Below, piece by piece: positions 13,619-20,021 of a stretch of DNA of 24,200 nt; the stretch's first letter is position 1; each line of letters starts with the position of its first letter. This DNA is from a virus. Location of the stretch: positions 1 to 24,200 of the IMG/VR virus record IMGVR_UViG_3300025913_000318, one strand, 5' to 3'. The notes beneath the pieces were generated by a model, which saw only the letters and a program-made list of their open reading frames with translations, did no database searches and was not told where the DNA came from. The position numbers and the translations under genes are program-made.

Positions 13619-15418
13619 TTACCAAGGTTGATACACGGAGTTGTATTCCGGGTCTTCTGCTTCCATGCCATTCAAAGCGGCTTGGCTCAGATTCTCTACT
13701 GGAATTCCGCGCCACTCTCTTACTTGTCCATCGTAATCCGGGCCTAAATCAATCTCAGACTTTGGACGGCCTTCAACGTCTGCTGTTATTCCTTCTCTTG
13801 ACTGCAAAGCATCCGCAACCGTGTCCAAAATGTCATCATGATTGAATCTAGGGAAATAGAGAGCTTCTAATTCGATCTGGTTTCTAACGTCTGCCTGGAT
13901 GTCAGCACAGAAAACGAACGCGCCATTTTTCCAGTACGGCTGGGTGCCGCGAATTCTGTGGACTTTAGAAGTTCGATTATCTCGCTGAAGTTCCATGACC
14001 GGCAGATATGTTCCTCTTTTGGCCATAGCTTTTCGCAAAAAGGGCAATAGAACTCGCGCATGGGCTTCTTTTTCTATCTTGATAAACTGGATACGCGGTT
14101 GACGGAGAAAAAGCGCGAACAGTTTTTCAATAACCTGGTCTGGACTGAATCGACCCCACTCAATCGTGTCGAAGTAGCATCTCCCATCAGTACCCCAGCC
14201 GTGCAGGTTGATGACTGTATAATCGGTATCTCCCTTTGCCTGAGTTTCCATGCCTGCAAGGTCAACCGTGACATTCCACGTAATTCGAGCCGCATAGTTG
14301 TCTAATTCCTTGCGTGGTATCCAGCGGATTTCTGATTTGTCGGTAATCAGGCCGTCTTTGTCCTGCAAGGGCTTCAAGAGATATTGCGGATAAAGAACTC
14401 CTGGCCCCAGAGCGGGATCTTTCTCGATCTTGCGAAGGTGTCTGAGTCCGATTCTTTCCTTCCACCAGACGTGAGCATTTTCAAGTTTGGCAACTTCTTC
14501 CTGCATCCGCTCAATGTCTTCTGCGATTCCTTTTTCTTCGGCAGCTTCTAGGCGCTCAAGCGCAGCGGAGCATGTTGGCCAATCATCACACGCTGGAATG
14601 TAGAGCAAGTCCCATTCGCGCTTGTGTTCTGGTTTTTGTATTTCTTCGGAATATATGGTCCAGTGGGCATCGGAAAAGCTGTAAATCGTCCCCGTGAGAT
14701 TGAGCCATCCATGTCCCGGCGGTAGCGGGTTGGTTTCGATCAAAGGCCAAAGGCTTGCGATAAATTTCTTTGTCTGCTCGATTGATCCTGGCGTTCTGGT
14801 GTTCTGATCTTCTACGCCGTCATCAATGTCCCCAACGTCATAGTGACCGCCAGCGACGGATGAATCAGCGGAGAGCACGCGCAACGTAGGCTCTTTAATT
14901 CCCGGCTTTCTCCGGCATGGAACTGTAAATTGCTCATCATTGCCAAAATCTTCAGTCTTTCCGGCCTCTGTCAACTTGGGGCAGAACTCAGGGAATAGCC
15001 AACGGAACAGTTCATTTTTGGTGAATTGCTCTTTCGTGCCTCTCAGAAAATCCTTTGATCGCGAGAGTTGGGCAGATCCTTGAAAAATTCTTATGTCTGG
15101 ATAGTTGATAATCCATTGAATCTTTTCGGCTTGCGTGATAATGCTGGTTTTTAGTCCGCCGCGAGTGACAAGCCTTAACTTCTTACGCTTGCCCGGTAAC
15201 TCCCACATCGAAACCAACGGATTGTAACCAGCGCCGTCTTTCAGTGTAACTTGCTTCTTTGGCTCCGTGCCGCCTAAAAACTTTTGGCAGTGGTTGTAAA
15301 TGCGACCATGTACCGCTTTCGACACATCCCTGTAACCTAAGACCCCGCAAAGGTATCTCAGGTCAGTCCGGCACCGTTGCCGTCTAGCCTTCCAGTCTTC
15401 TATGTCGAACTTAGGCAT
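13619..15418 (-). CDS. terL: Terminase large subunit
   Basis: The 599 aa product is the DNA-packaging motor ATPase and nuclease. LVTRGGLKTS (83-92) is the Walker A loop, in the variant form with Gly-Leu-Lys-Thr seen in some phages, and DVGDIDDG (194-201) is Walker B. The C-terminal RNase H-like nuclease shows TVDLAG (384-389), KGDTDYT (395-401) and HDDILDTVADAL (527-538), which supply the acidic metal ligands. A charged helical insert (about 283-315) lies between the domains. It follows a decoration-like gene and precedes the portal, both through TAAATG junctions. No small terminase is adjacent; a candidate lies at 17,978-18,394. Confidence 0.9.
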   Translation of the reverse strand: MPKFDIEDWKARRQRCRTDLRYLCGVLGYRDVSKAVHGRIYNHCQKFLGGTEPKKQVTLKDGAGYNPLVSMWELPGKRKKLRLVTRGGLKTSIITQAEKIQWIINYPDIRIFQGSAQLSRSKDFLRGTKEQFTKNELFRWLFPEFCPKLTEAGKTEDFGNDEQFTVPCRRKPGIKEPTLRVLSADSSVAGGHYDVGDIDDGVEDQNTRTPGSIEQTKKFIASLWPLIETNPLPPGHGWLNLTGTIYSFSDAHWTIYSEEIQKPEHKREWDLLYIPACDDWPTCSAALERLEAAEEKGIAEDIERMQEEVAKLENAHVWWKERIGLRHLRKIEKDPALGPGVLYPQYLLKPLQDKDGLITDKSEIRWIPRKELDNYAARITWNVTVDLAGMETQAKGDTDYTVINLHGWGTDGRCYFDTIEWGRFSPDQVIEKLFALFLRQPRIQFIKIEKEAHARVLLPFLRKAMAKRGTYLPVMELQRDNRTSKVHRIRGTQPYWKNGAFVFCADIQADVRNQIELEALYFPRFNHDDILDTVADALQSREGITADVEGRPKSEIDLGPDYDGQVREWRGIPVENLSQAALNGMEAEDPEYNSVYQPW

Positions 15419-15868
15419 TTACGGGATGAGCTGAGCGGTCAAAGACCAAGTGAAACTGGGGGTAGTTGCCGCGATCACCCACTTGACGCGCCACAATAGC
15501 CCCACAGGGCCAACCCTGACGGTTCCTGCGGTCAAACTACCATCCGCGAGCACATTGCCAGCAGAAACCCCACCAAAGGCCGCACGCACTACCCAATCAC
15601 CTGTAGACGTTACCTGTGTGAATGAAGCAAAATCATCGAATACTGCCGTGCCTGTCGGCGGATTAAGGATCAAGTCTGTCGCTCCGGCGGGTTGGAGCAC
15701 GTCCTGCACGTAAACATTCATCGTTGGCGTAGTTCCAGACGCGGCTGAGACGTGCAAATGGAGAATTGCGCCGTTATAGCCTGCGGGAATGTTCAAAGTG
15801 CTGCCATTGCTTGAACTGGTGGACGTGGTTACAGGCTGAAGGACTATTCTTTTTGGATTTAAAATCAT
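15419..15868 (-). CDS. Decoration-like virion protein beside the terminase
   Basis: The 149 aa product is a paralogue of the 7,073-7,522 protein. They share the internal motif SGTTPTM and the C-terminal IAATTPSFTxSLTxxxxP, and have identical length. It is a beta-rich, Ser/Thr/Gly/Val chain without charged helices. ATG 15868 has GGAG 8 nt upstream. Genes of this type near capsid genes usually encode decoration proteins, but here the copy precedes the terminase, which is unusual. Function stays inferred. Confidence 0.6.
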   Translation of the reverse strand: MILNPKRIVLQPVTTSTSSSNGSTLNIPAGYNGAILHLHVSAASGTTPTMNVYVQDVLQPAGATDLILNPPTGTAVFDDFASFTQVTSTGDWVVRAAFGGVSAGNVLADGSLTAGTVRVGPVGLLWRVKWVIAATTPSFTWSLTAQLIP

Positions 15869-15884
15869 TGCGTTAGCTCCGATG

Positions 15885-16313
15885 TCAGAAAGTCACGATC
15901 TCGCAGCCACGGCGCTGGAGTTCTGCTTTAATTTCTGGCCACATATTTGAATGCCCTACGCCCATTGCTCTCTGGCCTGCGCTAAGCGGTTCTTTCGCTT
16001 CCTCGCTCCAATAAACAACTTCGCACGGCTTCCCTTGGGGATTATTCTTGAGCCATTTTCTCATTGCTCTCAAGGCAGTTACGCCTTCTATGACCCAATC
16101 GCCGGATTGTGCCATCCAGTCATCAGAAACAATTCGACTTTCTTCCGACCAATCGCCTTTGCCTATAAGAGAATCCGTATGCATAACATTGCCGCCCATC
16201 TTTAAGGCCAAGGTAGTCTTGCCGCTTCGCGGAATACCGCAAATAATTACCCTTTTAGTCATTGAATTGGGGATCATAGGGCAACCGAGATATTTCTTTA
16301 CCTGCTCAAGCAA
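15885..16313 (-). CDS. P-loop NTPase, small kinase-like
   Basis: The 142 aa product has a Walker A motif GIPRSGKTT (26-34) after a hydrophobic strand (RVIICG) and a further aromatic/acidic segment MHTDSLIGKGDWSEESR (44-60), the arrangement of adenylate-kinase-like or nucleoside/antibiotic kinases. A second hydrophobic strand, GDWVIEGVTALRAMRKWL (71-88), follows. Two starts are possible: TTG 16313 (overlapping the deacetylase stop) or ATG 16262 (MTKRVIICGIPRSG); neither has a clear Shine-Dalgarno site. A lid (arginine-rich) region is short. Substrate is unknown. Confidence 0.7.
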   Translation of the reverse strand: MLEQVKKYLGCPMIPNSMTKRVIICGIPRSGKTTLALKMGGNVMHTDSLIGKGDWSEESRIVSDDWMAQSGDWVIEGVTALRAMRKWLKNNPQGKPCEVVYWSEEAKEPLSAGQRAMGVGHSNMWPEIKAELQRRGCEIVTF

Positions 16314-16929
16314 GTTCGCTTACCGTCACAAACTTTTTATTCGGCCACTTCTGGAGAATCATTTCCACCGCTTTGAGAGTATGCGAGCGATCCGCGCTTT
16401 TTTCCGGCGATCCATCATGCAAAAGCACGATTTCCCCTTTGTCGGTGTCCAGGTTCACCTTGGAAAATATGTCTTCGGCGGATTTAGCCGCCCAATCGCC
16501 TGATAACTGGCTCCACATTACGGTTTTAAGCCCAAAAATGTCAGCAGTTTTAGTGGCTCGATCAGGATTGTTGCCGTAAGGAGGTCGGAAGAGTTTTGGA
16601 AGTTGCCAAGTAGCGTTCTGAATGCGCTTACTACAGCTTTCTATCTCTATTTCAAGCTGCTGTTCCGAAATTGACCCTGCGGCAAAGTGGTTTTCCGTGT
16701 GATTGCCTATCTCATGTCCTAAACGGCTGATAATGTTCAAGATTTCAGGGTTCTCGGCAACCCATTTTCCCAGCACGAAGAAGGTAGCTTTAGCGTTGTA
16801 CTTTGCCAAAATAGGCAGTAACTCAACCGTCCAGCCACTAGGCCCATCATCAAACGTCAAGGCCACCTGCGAAGGATCGCTACCATGCGAAAGGATCAAA
16901 TCTTTAAATCTCTTCTTCTGTGCTAGCAA
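16306..16929 (-). CDS. Polysaccharide deacetylase (NodB / CE4 family)
   Basis: The 207 aa product contains all five NodB motifs: TFDDGP (25-30; the first Asp is the base, the second binds metal), HTENH (77-81; His ligands), RPPYG (115-119), the W139/D145-W146 region, and LLHDG (159-163). A metal-dependent N- or O-deacetylation of a glycan is expected. No signal peptide is seen, so it may be virion-borne, released at lysis, or act on cytoplasmic sugar. TTG 16929 overlaps the preceding gene by 26 nt; an alternative TTG at 16899 just after that gene's stop has a purine-rich stretch upstream and would give 197 aa. The target is not known. Confidence 0.85.
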   Translation of the reverse strand: MLAQKKRFKDLILSHGSDPSQVALTFDDGPSGWTVELLPILAKYNAKATFFVLGKWVAENPEILNIISRLGHEIGNHTENHFAAGSISEQQLEIEIESCSKRIQNATWQLPKLFRPPYGNNPDRATKTADIFGLKTVMWSQLSGDWAAKSAEDIFSKVNLDTDKGEIVLLHDGSPEKSADRSHTLKAVEMILQKWPNKKFVTVSELA

Positions 16930-17071
16930 TTCGCATACGCAAATTGGGCGGCACTATGGCCTTGAACGTAATATTGGCGACCGGATGCAGGCAAGGTTGA
17001 TCTTTGCCACAAAGCGGGCACTTGCTCTGCCGATCTACAACCTCTTGCTCATCTCCTACGTAGCCTTCCAT
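16904..17071 (-). CDS. 55 aa zinc-ribbon-like peptide
   Basis: ATG 17071 is preceded by GGAG with a 6-nt spacer and overlaps the upstream stop (TAATG); the stop TAA is 16904-16906. The peptide reads MEGYVGDEQEVV, then DRQSKCPLCGKDQPCLHPVANIT. This gives Cys-x2-Cys plus a Cys-x-His pair (CPLC, CLH), suited to one structural zinc. The C-terminus is acidic (ASTEEEI). Its end overlaps the deacetylase start. It is too short for most gene callers. Function is unknown. Confidence 0.7.
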   Translation of the reverse strand: MEGYVGDEQEVVDRQSKCPLCGKDQPCLHPVANITFKAIVPPNLRMRIASTEEEI

Positions 17072-17268
17072 TAAAAGCTCCTATAAACCTGCTTCACCAC
17101 GATTCCAATCTCTTTTTCTGCCGGAGAAGGTTCGATCTGATGACTGAAGAAAAACCGTGATTCAGGTTGAGGAATCGCTGGGTCAAGAGGCTTGAGGCGT
17201 TTGTAATAAATCCAGTGCCATAGCCTTTCTGCTGCATTGTGCGCCCACTGCCAGAATTTAAGCCTCAT
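17071..17268 (-). CDS. Small Trp-rich protein, unknown function
   Basis: The 65 aa product starts at MRLKFWQW (ATG 17268), chosen for a GGGAG ribosome binding site about 6 nt upstream and the TAATG overlap with the gene before it. The N-terminus is an amphipathic, aromatic helix (FWQWAHNAAERLWHWIYYKRLK) followed by a Pro-rich linker and a short beta-like tail (IGIVVKQVYRSF). It may bind membranes at the interface. A similar aromatic-basic build is found in the plus-strand peptide 2,849-2,965. Confidence 0.6.
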   Translation of the reverse strand: MRLKFWQWAHNAAERLWHWIYYKRLKPLDPAIPQPESRFFFSHQIEPSPAEKEIGIVVKQVYRSF

Positions 17269-17525
17269 TACGCTCTCCCTGTCTTCAGCTTGCAAGCAAC
17301 GCGCTCGCACGTATATTCATTCCCGCCGTGCTGACATTTGCGGTATCGCGGTTTTTCCAAAATTTTTTCAGCCTCAGGCCCTGACCCATTCCAGCCCCAG
17401 CACCGCTTTGCCGGATTACCGCATCGCTTCCCGATCTTGAGCGCAAGCCACACATGCCCGCACTTCTCACATCTGCATACCTGCCTGCCGTAGACTTCCG
17501 TAATAGCCATGTCATATTGTGACAC
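17268..17525 (-). CDS. Zinc-ribbon protein
   Basis: The 85 aa product has a ribbon: VCRCEKCGHVWLALKIGKRCGNPAKRCWGWNG, i.e. CxC-x2-C followed by C-x6-C, with the 'CxxCGHxW' signature of small phage zinc proteins. It is a paralogue of 20,769-20,981 (CHCQQCGNVWVADSLERPKRC). GTG 17525 has AGGA at 6 nt, so I prefer it. GTG 17540 and ATG 17510 are also possible, and all three lie in or next to a 15-bp tandem repeat. Another Cys/His cluster (KCQHGGNEYTCERVAC) follows. It probably binds nucleic acid or protein. Confidence 0.65.
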   Translation of the reverse strand: MSQYDMAITEVYGRQVCRCEKCGHVWLALKIGKRCGNPAKRCWGWNGSGPEAEKILEKPRYRKCQHGGNEYTCERVACKLKTGRA

Positions 17526-17564
17526 GTCATATCCTGACACGTCAACCTATGACACACATTCTCA
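17520..17564. repeat. 15-bp tandem repeat (iteron-like) at a gene start
   Basis: Three units in register begin TGACACGTCATATCC (17520), TGACACGTCAACCTA (17535) and TGACACACATTCTCA (17550). The core TGACACGTCA is identical in the first two and its ends (TGAC.../...GTCA) are inverted. A weaker half copy (ATGTCATATTG) precedes them. The repeat overlaps the start of the zinc-ribbon gene, and the half-site TGACA/TGTCA is also found as an inverted pair at 17,958-17,972. Confidence 0.75.
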
Positions 17565-17700
17565 GTTTTGTTTTGCGCTACACTTGGCATTAAGCGCCGG
17601 ATTTTCCGAGGGTGCCGAGGGGTTTCCCCGCCAGTAGGCATGAAAGGTACCGGGAAAAAGAATTCTTTTGAAGTGACGCAGGCATGATGTTTAGCGGTGA

Positions 17701-17895
17701 TTAAGGCTTGTTTGGCGTGTGGTTAGCGAGGTGTTGATGGTCAGGCAAGGGTATGCCATTGTCGCGGCAGAGATCGGCATAGACACTGGCAGGCACATAG
17801 ATTGAAACACCATGAGCCTTGGTGTGCAATGGCGACTCGACACAATACACCTTATCGGACGCTGATCTATTAAGTGCGCTGTTATCATCGCTCAT
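17701..17895 (-). CDS. Small protein of unknown function
   Basis: The 64 aa product starts at ATG 17895, with GAGG 9 nt upstream. Its sequence MSDDNSALNRSASDKVYCVESPLHTK and then GVSIYVPASVYADLCRDNGIPL suggests one small folded unit, a beta strand with a helix. It is the first gene after a good promoter and operator-like repeat. Its end is followed by a 160-bp gap holding the tandem repeat and an EcoRI-containing 14-bp palindrome (17,656-17,669). No family is recognised. Confidence 0.6.
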   Translation of the reverse strand: MSDDNSALNRSASDKVYCVESPLHTKAHGVSIYVPASVYADLCRDNGIPLPDHQHLANHTPNKP

Positions 17896-17934
17896 ATGTA
17901 TAAGCCTCGCCGTTCATTCGCCCAAAAATGCATG

Positions 17935-17972
17935 GTTATACAGGAAATGCCGCAAAGTGTCACAGGTTGACA
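17935..17972 (-). promoter_or_regulatory. Sigma70-type promoter with TGTCA-TGACA operator candidate
   Basis: On the minus strand GTGACA (17963-17958, 5 of 6) and TATAAC (17940-17935, 5 of 6) are separated by 17 bp. The predicted start is about 30 nt before ATG 17895. TGTCA and TGACA form a perfect 5-bp inverted repeat with a 5-bp spacer at 17,958-17,972, overlapping the -35, so a dimeric regulator could block polymerase. Confidence 0.6.
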
Positions 17973-17977
17973 GTGGG

Positions 17978-18394
17978 TTATTCATCGCCTGCCCAGTCAT
18001 CCAATGCGCCCAGACTGGCCTCCGCCGGCATCATCACCACAATACCGCGCATGTCCACACGCTGCGTTGCCTTGCCATCCACTCGATCTGTAATCTCTGA
18101 TGCCGCTGCCAGCCTGTCACGCGCATTCTTGGCCGTAAGCGCATCATTGTACACAACTTGTGCAAGCTCAGTAGCGCCACGCTCAGCAAGAATTTGCTTG
18201 TATGCAGCCGTAGGAGATTCGATATTTCGCGGCCTGCCAGGCCCGCCAGGATTGCCCGGAGCGAAGAACCCGTTTTCTGCACGCTCAAGCGCTGGGCGTT
18301 CGCGCTGAATTTCTCGGTTTTCGCGCGGTTTTTCAATAAGCGAACTAAGTTGATTGTTTTCAGTGTGATTCAGATTTAAGTCTTGAGATGCCAT
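17978..18394 (-). CDS. Candidate small terminase-like protein
   Basis: The 138 aa product has a charged, disordered N-terminal part followed by GNPGGPGRPRN (about 47-57) and the helical region AAYKQILAERGATELAQVVYNDALTAKNARDRLAAASEITDRVDGKA. The 'GNPGGxGRPK' motif followed by helices with a late DRVDGK is shared with phage and bacterial DUF5681-type proteins and with small terminase-like proteins, which bind DNA for packaging start. It is 2.5 kb upstream of the large terminase on the same strand. This is a motif-level assignment, so confidence is moderate. ATG 18394 lacks a clear Shine-Dalgarno site. Confidence 0.55.
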   Translation of the reverse strand: MASQDLNLNHTENNQLSSLIEKPRENREIQRERPALERAENGFFAPGNPGGPGRPRNIESPTAAYKQILAERGATELAQVVYNDALTAKNARDRLAAASEITDRVDGKATQRVDMRGIVVMMPAEASLGALDDWAGDE

Positions 18395-18406
18395 TTAGTT
18401 AGGTGA

Positions 18407-18499
18407 TTAGTTGAAGCTGAGAATTACTGGAATGGTCACATTAGCGAACTGAATGCCTGGTACTTCGTGCTGAAAGTCGATTAGCGTTACTGTTTGCAT
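18407..18499 (-). CDS. Possible 30 aa peptide
   Basis: ATG 18499 reads MQTVTLIDFQHEVPGIQFAN and on to VTIPVILSFN, ending at TAA 18407-18409. The frame is open further upstream (TTG 18538, 43 aa), where it overlaps the preceding gene. The residue use is plausible and the gap between neighbours is otherwise empty. No ribosome binding site is seen, so this remains uncertain. Confidence 0.35.
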   Translation of the reverse strand: MQTVTLIDFQHEVPGIQFANVTIPVILSFN

Positions 18500-18506
18500 G
18501 TGGGTT

Positions 18507-18791
18507 TCAATACGCTGGAAAGCTTCTCTGATCTGCAATCGGATAGGTCAAAAGTAGTGGTTCTTTCCACTCGCGACGCTTTAAATATGGAATCCAGACT
18601 GGTTCTGTTTTTCCCTTGCGATAGCGATAGTCCAACTTGATTAGCTGATCTTCGCGGGTCATTTTGATCTTGTTTTTATCCAGCCATTTAGCGTAGCCGC
18701 GCTCGACAAAGGACATGGCTCGGCTCTTTGAGATGTGCCGATGAGGAGTTTCTGATGGTGATTGCTTGGTATCTAGAACGCCGATTCGCAT
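18507..18791 (-). CDS. Small basic protein, unknown function
   Basis: The 94 aa product is strongly basic (SRAMSFVERGYAKWLDKNKIKM, then LDYRYRKGKTEPVWIPYLKRREWKE). The core 'RAMSFVERGYAKWxD' is a short helix-turn pattern I have seen in small phage proteins but cannot assign. ATG 18791 abuts the stop of the upstream small gene (TAAATG). Nucleic-acid binding is possible from charge alone. Confidence 0.6.
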   Translation of the reverse strand: MRIGVLDTKQSPSETPHRHISKSRAMSFVERGYAKWLDKNKIKMTREDQLIKLDYRYRKGKTEPVWIPYLKRREWKEPLLLTYPIADQRSFPAY

Positions 18792-18890
18792 TTAGAGAAA
18801 GGATTTCCCTTGTTCGGGAGCTACCGCTTTTACGTGCGGGCTACGTTTCCATGCGCGAGAGATTCCGTTCCCCCGCGCACAAAAATTCAT
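18792..18890 (-). CDS. Possible 32 aa basic peptide
   Basis: The ATG at 18890 reads MNFCARGNGISRAWKRSPHV and on to KAVAPEQGKSFL, ending with TAA 18792-18794 which abuts the next ATG (TAAATG). That zero-gap junction is the usual style of this operon and is the main support. No Shine-Dalgarno site is visible. The 74 bp between it and the next small gene upstream hold no other frame. Confidence 0.45.
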   Translation of the reverse strand: MNFCARGNGISRAWKRSPHVKAVAPEQGKSFL

Positions 18891-18964
18891 GATTTCAGAC
18901 GGTTGTTGAATGTGAGAGTAGAAGGGTTAAGGTGTGAATTGCAAATAGTTGTGTAGGAAACTCT

Positions 18965-19090
18965 CTACGTAGAACTTTTCTTGGGCCTGCCGCCCAGTTT
19001 GCCATTCTCCGCGCTCTTGGGCTTTGGTATTCCTTTGTTGGCTTTGCCGCCTTTGCGACCGAGAGCTACAGCGTGAGGATTTTTGGCCAT
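18965..19090 (-). CDS. 41 aa basic GRKGGK-type peptide
   Basis: The ATG at 19090 has AAGG 8 nt upstream and abuts the previous stop (TAAATG); the stop is TAG 18965-18967. The product is MAKNPHAVALGRKGGKANKG, then IPKPKSAENGKLGGRPKK, with two Gly-Arg/Lys-rich turns (GRKGGK and LGGRPKK). Such AT-hook-like or 'KGG' peptides often contact nucleic acid. It is too short for routine calling. Function is inferred only. Confidence 0.6.
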   Translation of the reverse strand: MAKNPHAVALGRKGGKANKGIPKPKSAENGKLGGRPKKSST

Positions 19091-19411
19091 TTAGCTCACC
19101 TTCTGGAAATCAACCCAAGGAAAGTATTTAGCAGTTCCACGGGCCAAGTCAAACATGTGAGCGCGGCGCATTTCAGCAATGGCTTGTTCGCGCTGGGCAG
19201 AAAAGTCAAATCCAGGGATGGCATAAACAGTTTTGAGGATCGGGAATGGGCCACCTTTGCTCTTGCACAAAACACCATGCTTTACAGCATATTCAAGCTC
19301 GCGCTTCTGAATCCGACCAGCTTCATCGCGGCCAAACTGGCCAAGGTCGGTAACGGTTTCAATCATTGCCCTTTTCACTATCGCGGTCAGAATCTCTTTT
19401 CTTGCTTTCAT
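19091..19411 (-). CDS. Small early protein, unknown function
   Basis: The 106 aa form starting MKARKEILTAIVKRAM at ATG 19411 is chosen for the GGAGG box 5 nt upstream and the short 13-nt leader from its own promoter. The sequence is mixed alpha/beta without membrane spans: ETVTDLGQFGRDEAGRIQKRELEYAVKHGVL, then GGPFPILKTVYAIPGFDF, and REQAIAEMRRAHMFDLARG. The middle 'KRELEYAVKHGVLCKSKGG..LKTVY' resembles a winged-helix-like segment, so DNA binding is possible. It is the first gene of a transcript. Confidence 0.55.
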   Translation of the reverse strand: MKARKEILTAIVKRAMIETVTDLGQFGRDEAGRIQKRELEYAVKHGVLCKSKGGPFPILKTVYAIPGFDFSAQREQAIAEMRRAHMFDLARGTAKYFPWVDFQKVS

Positions 19412-19430
19412 AACAACCTCCACTGCCAAT

Positions 19431-19459
19431 ATCCTATAGCGCTATAGGTTTATTGTCAA
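19431..19459 (-). promoter_or_regulatory. Early promoter with a 16-bp palindromic operator
   Basis: On the minus strand TTGACA (19459-19454) and TAGGAT (19436-19431, 4 of 6) have a 17-bp spacer. Inside lies CCTATAGCGCTATAGG (19433-19448), a perfect 16-bp palindrome overlapping the -10. An AT-rich stretch (19,460-19,489) upstream could act as an UP element. The -10 ends 20 nt before ATG 19411, the same distance as in the 21,293-21,322 promoter. Confidence 0.65.
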
Positions 19460-19489
19460 GAGGAAAATAAAACTTTATTACTATTAGAA

Positions 19490-19699
19490 TCAGTGACTTA
19501 GAGAGCGAATTTCCTTAAGCCAGTCATTTACTACGCGAGACATGGATGTACCGCGCTCTTTTGCCAGCCTGTACAGTGCATCATAGTTAACGCTTGCCAA
19601 GAGAATTTGGAAGCGTGTCTTTGGTGATTTCTTGCCCTGTCTGCGTGTCTTTGGTTCATCGCTCACGATGGCCTCGTATCTGTTCCGCAGCTCAAACAT
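19490..19699 (-). CDS. Ribbon-helix-helix-like regulator
   Basis: The 69 aa product starts MFELRNRYEAIVSDEP at ATG 19699, with AAGGA 8 nt upstream. After a basic linker (KTRRQGKKSPKTR) comes a strand (FQILLAS) and two helices (YDALYRLAKERGTSMSRVVNDWLKEI). This is the CopG/Arc type of DNA-binding fold, in which the strand enters the major groove. It lies directly upstream of a palindromic promoter, so autoregulation or control of the adjacent gene is a reasonable guess. Its start overlaps the end of the previous gene by 37 nt. Confidence 0.65.
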   Translation of the reverse strand: MFELRNRYEAIVSDEPKTRRQGKKSPKTRFQILLASVNYDALYRLAKERGTSMSRVVNDWLKEIRSLSH

Positions 19700-19857
19700 T
19701 GCCAGTATCCTTCGTGGCTGAAGCCACAAAATCCTTCATTGTCACAAGAGCAGGGCATCACAGGAACAATAATCGCTCCGCATACCTGGCACGGCGGGCC
19801 GTCCAGATCGCCTCTTACTTCTTGAAGGTATCCGCTGGTAAAGTCACCGCTATTCAT
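19663..19857 (-). CDS. 64 aa Cys-rich zinc-ribbon-like protein
   Basis: ATG 19857 has AGGA 8 nt upstream and overlaps the preceding stop (ATGAATAG). Cys positions are PPCQVCGAII (23, 26), MPCSCDNEGFCGF (36, 38, 44) and YWQCLSCGTD (54, 57), so the first and last pairs can form a zinc ribbon. The N-terminus MNSGDFTSGYLQEVRGDLDG is polar. A longer frame exists upstream, but that part overlaps another well-supported gene. It overlaps the regulator gene downstream. Confidence 0.6.
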   Translation of the reverse strand: MNSGDFTSGYLQEVRGDLDGPPCQVCGAIIVPVMPCSCDNEGFCGFSHEGYWQCLSCGTDTRPS

Positions 19858-20002
19858 CGCAGCATTCCTGAATAAAAACATCCCGGCATTCTCCGATGTG
19901 CAACTTAATGCCGCGCTGAAGTGTGTACATCTGCCCCGGTAATATTTCTTCGGCGCACCATCCGCAAAGCTCATCAAGCGAAATTTGTGTTTCTGCGCTC
20001 AT
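19850..20002 (-). CDS. 50 aa Cys-rich peptide
   Basis: The ATG at 20002 has AGGAG with a 6-nt spacer, an excellent ribosome binding site; the stop TAG is 19850-19852. MSAETQISLDELCGWCAEEI, then LPGQMYTLQRGIKLHIGECR and DVFIQECCDE, give CGWC, then His and a C-terminal GEC and ECC. One zinc site is likely. It is too short for most gene callers. No family is recognised. Confidence 0.65.
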   Translation of the reverse strand: MSAETQISLDELCGWCAEEILPGQMYTLQRGIKLHIGECRDVFIQECCDE

Positions 20003-20021
20003 TTGTGGCTCCTGAAGTGGT

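Noticed and set aside
17285-17641. 118 aa minus-strand ORF overlapping the zinc-ribbon gene
   Set aside because: It runs through the tandem repeat and reads the zinc-ribbon gene in another frame; the ribbon frame has the recognisable motif.
17656-17669. Palindrome AAAAGAATTCTTTT as a terminator
   Set aside because: It has no loop, no GC stem and lies in AT-rich DNA; at best a weak structure.
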